From positions 1-35,117 of the forward strand of contig CALLVV010000096.1 in NCBI GenBank assembly GCA_938012815.1: a DNA stretch of 35,117 nt. Reading direction: 5' to 3'. Positions 14,829 to 22,242 of this stretch are shown here, piece by piece. This DNA is from an uncultured Propionibacteriaceae bacterium (GTDB lineage: Bacteria > Actinomycetota > Actinomycetes > Propionibacteriales > Propionibacteriaceae). Under the pieces are notes generated by a model, which worked only from the letters and a program-made list of their open reading frames with translations, had not been told where the DNA came from and did no database searches. A program made the position numbers and the translations under genes. Numbering within the stretch: position 1 is the first letter of the stretch; each line of letters begins with the position of its first letter.

Positions 14829-16445
14829 CTACCACGTCAGACCGGTGACGGGTTCGGGATCCTTGGCCGGTCCGTCTCCCAGTACCAGCATCACCTTGCT
14901 CGCATCCTTGCGCCAGTTCAAGGACAGACCCGCGAAGATTCCGCTGTACACCGATTCCGCAGGATCGCCGGCGGGAGCCAACTCGACTTTGCCGAGCGCG
15001 TTCAGAATGTCTCCGGGATTTTCGGTGAAATCCTGATCCACCCGCGATGGATAATTTCCGGCCACACCGCCCCCTTCCGGGTGGTCCTGATATGTCACGA
15101 GAGCGTACCGGGTGTCACCACCGAAGATGGAAGGGAGCATGGTCATTTGAATCGACGCCACCGTCTCCGACCACTTGTCACGCATGGATGAGGTGGCATC
15201 AACCACGAAAACCACATCCCTCTTGGACTGATGACCGCCGAGCAATGGGGCATTCTGCGAGACTCCCGAGGATTGGATCAACCTGCCCATCTCACGATGC
15301 CCGGCAATGTTCGGGTGCCAGAAATTCGTGTAGGTGGCAGAGCCCTGAGCCTCTATCTTGCCATCCTTGTAATCCCCCTCCGTCTCCAAGAACTCATTCA
15401 GCCAGCGCTGGGGATTCGTTTTCTCTTTCATCCCCCATCCATCGAAATCAGGGTCCGGCTCATGGCCGGAGAAAGCCGCGGGGGTCTGTTCGATGAACTT
15501 CACCCTCCCCGGGTATTTCTTGTTCAGGCGCTGCACGAGCTGCTTCTGGTGCTCCACTGCTTTCATACCAAGTTCACGCACGGCAGCAGAGGCGTCGTAC
15601 TGTCCCGAGTCGGTCTTGACAAGGTGGGGCTTGTCCAGCGAGAGCAGGGGATAGCTCATGAGAATCACCTGGGAAGAAGGATTACCGGACATCTTCTCGG
15701 AGAGAAGTTTTCCAATAGTACCCTCAACGGCATCCATGACATCCGACAAGTCAGCGTCCGCTTGCTTAATGTGCGCCTTGCAGTCATTCCCATTTCCCAC
15801 CCCGTATTGGGGCAACCCCACAGGAACGAAACAGCTCAGGATAATCTTGGAGAAGTCGGCATCGTTACCCCCCATTGTCATCAACACCAGATCGGTGCCC
15901 TTGTCCACTGAATCGGCCTGCGGCTTGAGGGTCAGTTTGCACCGATAGGTGAAGTACGAGCTTCCTCCGAGTCGGCTGATTTGGTAGTCGACCCCGATGA
16001 TGTCGTCGCTTGACCTGACGGAGCAGGCGTCCGCCTGCTCCAGGCGGGAACGCACATCATCCTCGGAGTCCCCCTCGGCGATACGCAGGTATTGCTCCTC
16101 CACCGTTCCGGGCTCAAAGATGTTCTTGAGCACTCCTCCCGAGCACGCCCGATTCACATACGTCACATCGACGCCGAGAGCGTTCGCCGATTCCACGAAT
16201 CGTTGGCCCCAGTTCTTGGAGCTACGTTCGCACCACGCCGCACCATAGTAGGATCCTGCCCCATTCCCGGCCGAGAACGAATCACCGAGCTGAACGACCG
16301 ACAACTGCTTGGAAACCGGACGCGGAGCCTCCATCACCTTATCCGCATTCGCCACCGTAGGATGTAATACCCCGGAGGCGGCAAACAGAACCGCCGCCAC
16401 GACCAGTCGAATTAATTTTCTCAAGACTCCTCCAACTTTATCCAC
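14829..16445 (-). CDS. Secreted SGNH/GDSL hydrolase with vWA domain, ended by in-frame amber
   Basis: Exported esterase-like protein. The signal peptide covers about residues 8-34 (LRKLIRLVVAAVLFAASGVLHPTVANA). The SGNH hydrolase domain follows: block I GDSFSAGNG (Ser56), an Asn-block MTMGGNDADF, and block V FWHPNIAGH with the catalytic His. From about residue 408 a von Willebrand A domain begins, VVFVVDATSSM, with a DxTxS MIDAS motif, and runs through VMLVLGDGPAKDP before TAG at 14829. The natural gene evidently continued in the same frame to 13902, about 847 codons in total. Start: GTG 16445 or, better placed behind GGAGGA, TTG 16424, which removes seven residues and leaves a standard signal peptide. 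Substrate unknown. Not part of the usual pknB neighbourhood, so probably an insertion there. Confidence 0.8.
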   Translation of the reverse strand: MDKVGGVLRKLIRLVVAAVLFAASGVLHPTVANADKVMEAPRPVSKQLSVVQLGDSFSAGNGAGSYYGAAWCERSSKNWGQRFVESANALGVDVTYVNRACSGGVLKNIFEPGTVEEQYLRIAEGDSEDDVRSRLEQADACSVRSSDDIIGVDYQISRLGGSSYFTYRCKLTLKPQADSVDKGTDLVLMTMGGNDADFSKIILSCFVPVGLPQYGVGNGNDCKAHIKQADADLSDVMDAVEGTIGKLLSEKMSGNPSSQVILMSYPLLSLDKPHLVKTDSGQYDASAAVRELGMKAVEHQKQLVQRLNKKYPGRVKFIEQTPAAFSGHEPDPDFDGWGMKEKTNPQRWLNEFLETEGDYKDGKIEAQGSATYTNFWHPNIAGHREMGRLIQSSGVSQNAPLLGGHQSKRDVVFVVDATSSMRDKWSETVASIQMTMLPSIFGGDTRYALVTYQDHPEGGGVAGNYPSRVDQDFTENPGDILNALGKVELAPAGDPAESVYSGIFAGLSLNWRKDASKVMLVLGDGPAKDPEPVTGLTW

Positions 16446-16480
16446 GATTTTGAACTTATCCAGGCTTCAGCCACCCTGAC

Positions 16481-16946
16481 TCACGGCTCATCAAAAACCC
16501 TGAGCTTGATAATCAGGTCGGCCGAGTCATTGTCAGATATGAAGACACGTGCAGCCACGTCGCGGTTTAATTTTCTGCCCACGCCATACCATTTTGGGTG
16601 GCAGACCGCTCTCAAACTCCTTTTCCCAGCCCGCTTCCTTGGCGAAGGCAACTGCCCGATCAAAGATCTCCTGCCGATCAGCATCACCCAAGGAGAATAC
16701 TCTCCTCACTTCGGTAAACTGGGGCTTGCCCAAGGGGCGCTGGTACCCGCTCTCGGAGCCCTCCTTCAGGGTCAGGTCCAACAGGTCCTTGGCAGCCATG
16801 GGATCCTCCAGGAGCACCGGCAACTGCGACCGATCCTCCACCAGATCATCCGCGGCACCACAACCGGCCAGTAAACCCACCCCCACCAGCAGCACACCCC
16901 GACGCGACCACGAAGCAAAGCCGTCATGAACCCCTCTGTCCACCAT
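16481..16946 (-). pseudogene. Putative lipoprotein, tandem copy A, frameshifted near the C-terminus
   Basis: Unknown function. From ATG 16946 the frame gives an N-terminal signal with SRRGVLLVGVGLLAGC, an Arg-Arg start and LAGC lipobox, so a membrane-anchored lipoprotein (possibly Tat-exported) is likely. The mature part contains EDRSQLPVLLEDPMAAKDLLDLTLKEG and a basic central part. The protein is about 75% or more identical by eye to copy B. Near 16549-16552 copy A has one extra base relative to copy B: its frame ends early in CTCLHI (stop at 16533), while the next frame continues VFISDNDSADLIIKL to the homologous stop at 16481. Relative to B it keeps the full hydrophobic core of the signal. 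No family recognised. Confidence 0.65.
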
Positions 16947-17157
16947 GCAATGATCCAACCACACCACACAGCCAGCCAGAAGCAGTCCGTTTGGAGGACA
17001 GGATCCGGAGCTTTTTACACGAGAGCGGAACACACCGACATAGAGATTTCTCCACCAGCCACCCTTCAGCCGGCAAAACCCCTAGTCAGATCACATTTGA
17101 CGACGACCGCGAGCAAGCCTCACGACCTGAACTCATTCAAATTTCACCCGCCCCCAC

Positions 17158-17607
17158 TCATGGTTCCTCAACAACCTCGAGTATGACGATCAGATCGGCC
17201 GCGTCGTTGTCGGAAATAAAGACACCGCAATCACGTCGAGGGTTCCTTTTTTGACCATTCCATACCATCTTGGGCGGCAGACCGGTCTCGTGCTCCTTTT
17301 TCCACCCCACCTCCTTGGCAAAGGCGACCGCCCGGTCAAAGACCTCCTGCCGATCAGCATCACCCAAAGAGAACACTCTCCTCACCTCGGTGAACCGGGG
17401 CTTACCCAAGGGACGCCGATACCCACTCTCGGAGCCCTCCTTCAGGGTCAGACCCAACAGATCCTTGGCAGCCATGGGATCCTCCAGGAGCACCGGCAAC
17501 TGCGACCGATCCTCCCCCAGATCATCCACAGCACCACAACCAGCCAGCAAACCCACACCCCGACGCAACCACGAAACAAAACCGCCATGAACCCCTCTGT
17601 CCACCAT
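17158..17607 (-). CDS. Putative lipoprotein, tandem copy B
   Basis: Paralogue of the neighbouring copy A, 149 residues from ATG 17607. The C-terminus is intact (CGVFISDNDAADLIVILEVVEEP), unlike copy A. However its signal region lacks 15 bases found in A, so the hydrophobic stretch between the Arg pair and the LAGC lipobox is only about five residues (LRRGVGLLAGC), which may impair export. The mature domain carries the same EDRSQLPVLLEDPMAAKDLL and EVRRVFSLGDADRQEVFDRAVAFAKE segments. No clear ribosome site precedes the start; a well-spaced GAGGGG-ATG lies a few bases further in but in another frame. Function unknown. Confidence 0.6.
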   Translation of the reverse strand: MVDRGVHGGFVSWLRRGVGLLAGCGAVDDLGEDRSQLPVLLEDPMAAKDLLGLTLKEGSESGYRRPLGKPRFTEVRRVFSLGDADRQEVFDRAVAFAKEVGWKKEHETGLPPKMVWNGQKRNPRRDCGVFISDNDAADLIVILEVVEEP

Positions 17608-17693
17608 GCACCAATCCAACCACACCACACAGCCACCCAGAAGCAGTCCGGCTGGAGGACAGGATCCGGAACTATACGCAAGCGCGGGACGCG

Positions 17694-17738
17694 CCGGCAT
17701 GGCTCATTCGGTCTGTTCCTCCGTCACTGCCATGCCGG
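17694..17738 (-). terminator. Inverted repeat after DUF881 gene, likely terminator
   Basis: CCGGCATGGC (17694-17703) and its perfect complement GCCATGCCGG (17729-17738) flank a 25-base loop that itself contains CGG/CCG. It starts 29 bases past the stop of the DUF881 gene on the minus strand and before the lipoprotein B start. Confidence 0.5.
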
Positions 17739-17767
17739 GACGGTTTCGCGAGGGGTAGCGATTCCCA

Positions 17768-18535
17768 TTATTTGGGTTTTGCGTGGGTGATTCCCAAAGC
17801 GCCCTGGAACGCCGGCAGGGACAGGGCGGATTCCGTGGTTTCCTTGTATCCCAGACCATAGGCATCGGCGTACTGCCGGTAGATGGTCAACGCCCGGGAT
17901 TCCTTCAGGGCCGCGGCCATGCGACCTCCATCGCCGATCGCCTCGATCACGTAGGGCGGTGCGTAGGGAATACCGTGCAGGACGACGGAGTTTCCGACGC
18001 ACTTGATTCCCGACGTGGTGATGATTCGCTGCCCCTGGATGCTGACCGCCTCCGCTCCCCCCTTCCAGAGGGCATTGACGACGGCCTGGATGTCCTGCTG
18101 GTGCACCACCAAGGCGTCGTCGTCAACCCCTGCGGGTTTCACGTCGGTGGGGGCATCGGTGAGGGTCACCCGCATCCCGGGCCCGGTCACGGGAACCGCG
18201 GCCGCCTGCTCCGCCACCGTGCGCTGCTGGCTTTCCAGCTCTGGGGACGCGCCCTGCTGATGTCCGAGCTCCTCCACTCCGGAACGAACCTTCGCGACCT
18301 CGTCCCGTAGTTGTTCGTTTCGCTGGGCCTGGGTGACGACCAGACCGCGCAAGTCGGTGTTGCGGTCGGAACGCAGGTCGGTGCCGCGGGCCGCCATGGC
18401 GGATGCGGTGAGCATCGCACCCGCCAGGACGCAGATGATGCCCGTGCCCACCCTGCCCCGAAGGCTCCTGGGGCTCTCCTCGCCACGGGTGCCCCTGATG
18501 CGTCTCAGGAGACGTCTCAGACGGGTCTCGCTCAT
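17768..18535 (-). CDS. DUF881 family membrane protein
   Basis: 255 residues, one N-terminal membrane helix at about 29-48 (GTGIICVLAGAMLTASAMA) after a basic cytoplasmic tail, a coiled-coil-like stretch at about 65-115 (RNEQLRDEVAKVRSGVEELGHQQ), then the DUF881 domain at about 115-245 with VTLTDAP, LVVHQQDIQAVVNALWKGGAEAVSIQGQRI and PYVIEAIGD. Homologues sit between crgA and trpG in mycobacteria and near division genes in other actinobacteria and in Firmicutes (YlxW/YlxX type), so a division-related role is likely but unproven. There is no ribosome site; TAGGGT lies seven bases before the ATG, suggesting a leaderless transcript. Divergent from crgA. Confidence 0.9.
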   Translation of the reverse strand: MSETRLRRLLRRIRGTRGEESPRSLRGRVGTGIICVLAGAMLTASAMAARGTDLRSDRNTDLRGLVVTQAQRNEQLRDEVAKVRSGVEELGHQQGASPELESQQRTVAEQAAAVPVTGPGMRVTLTDAPTDVKPAGVDDDALVVHQQDIQAVVNALWKGGAEAVSIQGQRIITTSGIKCVGNSVVLHGIPYAPPYVIEAIGDGGRMAAALKESRALTIYRQYADAYGLGYKETTESALSLPAFQGALGITHAKPK

Positions 18536-18567
18536 GGGGCAACCCTACGCGGTGCAGGTGCCAGATG

Positions 18568-18596
18568 TGTTCCTGCCGCCCGACTCCACTAATCTT
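18568..18596 (+). promoter_or_regulatory. Possible crgA promoter
   Basis: TAATCT (18591-18596) fits an actinobacterial -10; 17 bases upstream is GTGTTC (18568-18573), a poor -35. Transcription would start near 18603, just before the AAAGGAGG ribosome site of crgA. Confidence 0.35.
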
Positions 18597-18624
18597 GGTC
18601 GGCAGAGGCGAAAGGAGGGGCGCG

Positions 18625-18921
18625 GTGCCCGAGTCCAAGGTGCGCAAGGAAGCCAAGAGCAAGGCGCGCAAAAAGCAGTCCGAAGAGCTCGAAAAGGCTC
18701 GCAAGGAACGCAGGGATCGCAAACGCTTGGCTGCCAACACCGAACGCAGGTGGGTTCCTTGGGTCTTCATCCCGGTCGGGCTGCTGGGTGTTTTCTGGAT
18801 GGTGACCTGGAACCTGGCAGGGATTCACATTGAATTCATGCGGGCGCTGGGCGACTGGAACATCCTGATCGCCCTCGGCCTGATCATCGCCTGCTTCAGC
18901 CTGATGACGCTCTGGAAATAA
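18625..18921 (+). CDS. crgA: Cell division protein CrgA
   Basis: Small divisome membrane protein of actinobacteria that interacts with FtsZ and septal PBPs and coordinates wall synthesis with septation. 98 residues from GTG 18625, chosen because AAAGGAGG ends seven bases upstream and the protein then has the family's highly charged start (PESKVRKEAKSKARKKQSEELEKARKERRDRKR). Two membrane helices follow, at about 44-66 (WVPWVFIPVGLLGVFWMVTW) and 76-96 (WNILIALGLIIACFSLMTLW), the standard CrgA layout. The upstream extension of the frame to 18565 is not supported. Its position near DUF881, pabA and pknB matches mycobacteria. The following HAD gene starts after only three bases. Confidence 0.95.
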   Translation: MPESKVRKEAKSKARKKQSEELEKARKERRDRKRLAANTERRWVPWVFIPVGLLGVFWMVTWNLAGIHIEFMRALGDWNILIALGLIIACFSLMTLWK

Positions 18922-18924
18922 CCA

Positions 18925-19602
18925 ATGGGTTGGGAACGCACCGGTGGTGAGGCCGTCGGTCTCTTCGACGCGGTGATCTTGGACCACGACGGCACCATCG
19001 TCAATTCCCACGACGCCATGGTCCGTGCCTACACCCGCTGGGCCGGGGAATACGGCGTCGACCTGAACGAAACACCGAAGTACATGGGCATGCCGAGCCG
19101 CGCCCTGACGGAGGCTTTGGTTCCCGACGCGACGCGCTGGGACGAGGCGGCGGAACGCATCGAGAAACTGGAGATCTCCGACACCCTGGGAGTGGTCCCC
19201 ATGCCGGGAGCGGTCGACGCCTTCCGGGTGCTGCCCGCCGACGCGGTGGCAATCGCGACCTCCTGCACACAGCCCCTGCTCGACGCCCGATTGGACGCTG
19301 CCGGCCTGCCCCATCCCCGCGTCGTGGTGACCCGCGACCAGGTGGAGCATGGCAAGCCCGCCCCCGACTCGTTCCTGCTGGCCGCGAAACGACTCGGCGT
19401 GGAGCCGTCGCGTGCGCTCGTGGCGGAGGACGCCTTCGCGGGCATCACCGCAGCCCGGGCCGGTGGTTTCCCCACGCTCGGGATCCTCAGCACCCACACC
19501 GCCGATGCCCTTCGCGCCGACGTGCACGTGACGGATCTGTCGCAGGTGACCTGGGACGTGAGCGACGAGGGCATCCGCGTGATCGTCCACGACGCCCGCT
19601 GA
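18925..19602 (+). CDS. HAD-superfamily hydrolase, phosphoglycolate phosphatase/beta-PGM type
   Basis: Cytoplasmic phosphatase or phosphomutase of 225 residues. HAD motifs are present in order: I DHDGT (residues 20-24, nucleophile Asp20), II in AIATSCTQ, III Lys in HGKPAPDSF, and IV AEDAFAGITAARAGG. A helical C1-type cap lies between motifs I and II. The GKPAPDxF and EDxxxGI patterns place it in the subfamily of phosphoglycolate phosphatases, beta-phosphoglucomutases and sugar-phosphate phosphatases, but substrate cannot be read from sequence. The start at 18925 follows the crgA stop by three bases and is the only suitable start before motif I; co-transcription with crgA is likely. It is not part of the conserved division cluster. 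Confidence 0.87.
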   Translation: MGWERTGGEAVGLFDAVILDHDGTIVNSHDAMVRAYTRWAGEYGVDLNETPKYMGMPSRALTEALVPDATRWDEAAERIEKLEISDTLGVVPMPGAVDAFRVLPADAVAIATSCTQPLLDARLDAAGLPHPRVVVTRDQVEHGKPAPDSFLLAAKRLGVEPSRALVAEDAFAGITAARAGGFPTLGILSTHTADALRADVHVTDLSQVTWDVSDEGIRVIVHDAR

Positions 19603-19605
19603 CGA

Positions 19606-19635
19606 TTCATCCGCTCCGGCCGTGACCGGTAAAAT
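19606..19635 (+). promoter_or_regulatory. Putative leaderless promoter of lysS
   Basis: TAAAAT (19630-19635) is a near-consensus -10, eight bases before the GTG start; TTCATC (19606-19611) is an 18-base-spaced weak -35. No ribosome site is present, so the transcript probably begins at or next to the start codon. Confidence 0.5.
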
Positions 19636-19643
19636 GCCCTGCC

Positions 19644-21164
19644 GTGACTGAAGCACGTACGCAGGCAACCGAACCCACCGACTCGGAGCAGACGACGGTC
19701 CGCAAGGAGAAGCGGGCACGGCTGCTCACTACCGGGGCCGAGCCCTACCCCGCGGACCTGGTTCGCAGCCACACCCTCCTCCAGGTGCGTGAGGGCTGGG
19801 GGCACCTGGAGGCCGGGGAGGAAACCGACGACGTGGTGCAGGTCGGCGGTCGCGTCGTGTTCATCCGCAACACCGGCAAACTGGCCTTCGCGACCCTGCA
19901 GGACGGTTTCACCCCCGGCGACAACGGTGAACGTCTGCAGGTGATGTTGTCGCTGGCGGAAGTCGGAGCGGAGGCCCTGGCGGCCTGGAAGTCGGACGTC
20001 GACCTGGGCGATCACGTCTGGGTGGAGGGTCGCGTCATCTCGTCGAAACGCGGTGAGCTGTCAGTGATGGCGAGGCGGTGGCGGATGGCGTCGAAGGCCT
20101 TGCGTCCCCTCCCCGTGCTGCACAAGGAGCTGTCCGAGGAGAGCAGGGTGCGCCGCCGCTACGTCGACCTGATCGCCCGGGAAGATGCGCGCGCCATGGT
20201 GCGCAACCGCGCCGCCATCACCCACGCCATTCGCGACACCCTGTACCGGCAGGGTTACATCGAGGTGGAGACCCCGCAGCTGCAGCTCGTCCACGGCGGT
20301 GCCGCGGCCCGGCCTTTCACCACGCACCTGAACGCCTTCGACATCGACATGAGCCTGCGCATCGCGCTGGAGCTGCACCTCAAACGCACCATGGTCGGTG
20401 GCGCGGATCGTGTCTACGAGATGGGGCGGGTGTTCCGCAACGAGGGCATCGACTCGTCGCACTCCGCGGAGTTCACGATGCTGGAGGCCTACCAGTCGTG
20501 GGGTGATCAGCGGACCATCGCGCAGCTGATCCACGACATCATCGTCGCCGCCGCCGACGCCGTCGGTTCCCGGCAGGTCGACACCGATAAGGGAACCATC
20601 GATCTCGACGGTCAGTGGCGGTGGCTGCCGTTCTTCGACGGGTTGAGCGAGGCAGCGGGTCGCGAGATCACCATCGCGACCTCCCTCGATGAGCTCCGAG
20701 GAATCGCCGACGAGCACGCGGTGGAGTACGACCCGAAGTGGAACGCCGGCAAGTTGTCGCTGGAGCTGTTCGGGGATCTCGTGGAGCCCAAGCTGATCCA
20801 GCCGACCTTCGTCCACGACTATCCGTCGCTCGCGCAGCCGCTCGCCCGCCCGCACCGTTCCGAGCCCGGGAAGATCGAGGCCTGGGACCTGATCATCGGC
20901 GGCATGGAACGCGGCACCGGCTTCACCGAACTCATTGACCCGGTGATCCAGCGCGAGGTGCTGGTCAGCCAGTCCCTCGCCGCGGCCGCCGGGGATCCGG
21001 AGGCAATGCAACTCGACGAGGACTTCCTGGAAGCCCTCGAGTACGGGGCCCCACCAATGGGTGGCCTGGGGCTCGGCATCGACCGCCTGGTGATGCTCCT
21101 CAGCCCGGGAGCGGGCATCCGGGAGACGATTCTCTATCCCCTGCTGCGTCCCTCCGCGGGCTGA
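19644..21164 (+). CDS. lysS: Class II lysyl-tRNA synthetase
   Basis: Charges tRNA-Lys with lysine. 506 residues. An N-terminal OB-fold anticodon-binding domain covers about 50-165 (VVQVGGRVVFIRNTGKLAFATLQD, WVEGRVISSKRGELSV). The class II core follows: motif 1 in REDARAMVRNRAAITHAIRDTL, motif 2 MGRVFRNEGIDSSHSAEFTMLEAY, and motif 3 GLGLGIDRLVMLL near the C-terminus. The lysine-site region reads WDLIIGGMERGTGFTELIDP, keeping the Phe and Glu of the GxGFSEL motif but with Thr where E. coli LysS has Asn, as in mycobacterial LysX. HSAEF in motif 2 differs from the usual HNPEF, so a paralogue with altered role is possible. GTG start, no ribosome site. Ends 13 bases from a convergent gene. Confidence 0.92.
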   Translation: MTEARTQATEPTDSEQTTVRKEKRARLLTTGAEPYPADLVRSHTLLQVREGWGHLEAGEETDDVVQVGGRVVFIRNTGKLAFATLQDGFTPGDNGERLQVMLSLAEVGAEALAAWKSDVDLGDHVWVEGRVISSKRGELSVMARRWRMASKALRPLPVLHKELSEESRVRRRYVDLIAREDARAMVRNRAAITHAIRDTLYRQGYIEVETPQLQLVHGGAAARPFTTHLNAFDIDMSLRIALELHLKRTMVGGADRVYEMGRVFRNEGIDSSHSAEFTMLEAYQSWGDQRTIAQLIHDIIVAAADAVGSRQVDTDKGTIDLDGQWRWLPFFDGLSEAAGREITIATSLDELRGIADEHAVEYDPKWNAGKLSLELFGDLVEPKLIQPTFVHDYPSLAQPLARPHRSEPGKIEAWDLIIGGMERGTGFTELIDPVIQREVLVSQSLAAAAGDPEAMQLDEDFLEALEYGAPPMGGLGLGIDRLVMLLSPGAGIRETILYPLLRPSAG

Positions 21165-21177
21165 GGAACCATCGACC

Positions 21178-21642
21178 TCAGCGGAACACGTTCGACAAGA
21201 ACCCGCAGAACATCGCCACTCCCCCACCGACCGCGAACCACTGCATTGGGATGTAGAAAAGGGTGTGGATGTTCTTGAGCTGGCTGAGTATCTCGGGGCT
21301 CTCCGCAGCGATCAGCTGTTCGACCTGGGCGTAGCCCTCCTCCCTGGAGGCAGGGGCCTGGACGCCGGGGGCCATCTGGAACTGGCCCGCATCAACGCGG
21401 GCGCGCAGCTCGGCGCGTCGCTGTTCCTGCCACTGGGCGACCTTGGCGCGGGGACGTATCACATTGAGCCATCGCCCACACAGAAAACCCAGGGCACCAC
21501 CGACGAGCGCACCGAGAGCGACGAAGATATTGGCAATCGCGCTCTTGTTCCCATACAGACTCATCGGTAGGGCACCGATGGCGAACGCGGTCAATACAGG
21601 GATGCCAGCCCCCAGAAGCCCCCAGCCACGATAAATGATCAT
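21178..21642 (-). CDS. Hypothetical membrane protein, MIIYRGWG family, copy 1
   Basis: Not recognised functionally. 154 residues: MIIYRGWG start, two N-terminal membrane segments at about 9-30 and 36-56 (NIFVALGALVGGALGFLCG), a soluble charged region about 57-125 with the conserved GQFQMAPG and EEGYAQVEQL, and a C-terminal membrane segment at about 131-150 (IPMQWFAVGGGVAMFCGFL). It is the same length as its upstream paralogue and shares the ends of each segment, so the pair arose by duplication. No ribosome site; TAACAT lies six bases before the ATG (minus strand, 21654-21649), suggesting leaderless expression independent of the upstream copy. Confidence 0.75.
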   Translation of the reverse strand: MIIYRGWGLLGAGIPVLTAFAIGALPMSLYGNKSAIANIFVALGALVGGALGFLCGRWLNVIRPRAKVAQWQEQRRAELRARVDAGQFQMAPGVQAPASREEGYAQVEQLIAAESPEILSQLKNIHTLFYIPMQWFAVGGGVAMFCGFLSNVFR

Positions 21643-21648
21643 GCCCGA

Positions 21649-21654
21649 ATGTTA
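21649..21654 (-). promoter_or_regulatory. -10 element for leaderless copy 1 gene
   Basis: TAACAT on the minus strand, six bases before ATG 21642. No recognisable -35. Confidence 0.4.
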
Positions 21655-21709
21655 ACGGGTTCCCGGCTCTGCGGTGAGGAGTTTTGATTATTTCAACAAC
21701 ACATCGAGG

Positions 21710-22174
21710 TCACGACACGAAGAAGGACGCGATGAAACCTCCCAGGGTCAGTACCCCGATCCCCAGACCCACCATGTGGAGCGGCACTCCGTAGAGGGAG
21801 TGCTGATTGAGCATCCTCGGCAATAGGTCCCGGGCCTCGCGCTCAAGCAGCTCTTCCACCTGCGCGTAGCCCTCCTCCTTGCTGGTGGGGGCAGGAGCGC
21901 CGGGAGCGATCTGGAACTGTCCCTGATCCACCAGGGAGCACAATTCCACGCGCCGCTCCGCCTTCCACTCCTCCAGTTTGACGAAGGGGCGCTTCTGGTT
22001 CAGCCATCGCCCCAGGAACCATGCCCCCACGGCACCCAGCAAGCCCCCGACGAGGGCCAACTTCAGAAACATCGCGTCGGACAGTTTGAGCGACGAAGCG
22101 ATCGCCAGCATGATGCCGGCCCCTAGAACGGGCAGAGCTATGCCCATTCCGCCCCAACCCCTGTAGATGATCAT
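21710..22174 (-). CDS. Hypothetical membrane protein, MIIYRGWG family, copy 2
   Basis: Paralogue of copy 1, also 154 residues. Begins MIIYRGWGGMG, has two N-terminal membrane segments (about 9-28 and 36-57, with LVGGLLGAVGAWFLGRWLN), a charged middle with GQFQIAPGAPAP and KEEGYAQVEELLERE, and a C-terminal membrane segment (about 131-152). The shared Arg-Trp-Leu-Asn after helix 2, GQFQ and EEGYAQVE motifs define a small family whose function I do not know. No ribosome site; TAAAGT sits six bases before the ATG. A second ATG four bases upstream is out of frame. Gene lies 68 bases after the cupin gene. Confidence 0.75.
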   Translation of the reverse strand: MIIYRGWGGMGIALPVLGAGIMLAIASSLKLSDAMFLKLALVGGLLGAVGAWFLGRWLNQKRPFVKLEEWKAERRVELCSLVDQGQFQIAPGAPAPTSKEEGYAQVEELLEREARDLLPRMLNQHSLYGVPLHMVGLGIGVLTLGGFIASFFVS

Positions 22175-22180
22175 GCATGA

Positions 22181-22186
22181 ACTTTA
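22181..22186 (-). promoter_or_regulatory. -10 element for leaderless copy 2 gene
   Basis: TAAAGT on the minus strand, six bases before ATG 22174; no convincing -35. Same geometry as at copy 1. Confidence 0.4.
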
Positions 22187-22242
22187 GTCAACGGGGACGA
22201 CGCTCACTTCTTCTTCGGAAAACCCGGGGCAGGCAGCCGTGG

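Larger units (their letters stand above)
16481..17680. repeat. Tandem duplication of a lipoprotein gene, unit about 676 bases
   Basis: Matching landmarks lie 676 bases apart: the segment beginning CCTCCAGGAGCACCGGCAAC occurs near 16806 and 17482. Upstream of a 15-base deletion in copy B the offset falls to 661. Similarity includes each gene and about 60 bases upstream, then stops. The 211 bases between copy A's start and copy B's stop hold no other gene. Confidence 0.85.

Noticed and set aside
16772..16927. SD-preceded ATG (GAGGGG then ATG) at 16927 in lipoprotein copy A, and its equivalent in copy B
   Set aside because: Good spacing but one base out of frame with the lipobox; the resulting Trp/Val/Arg-rich peptide is implausible. 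The frame with SRRG and LAGC is preferred, though a lost base in the G4 tract could explain both copies.
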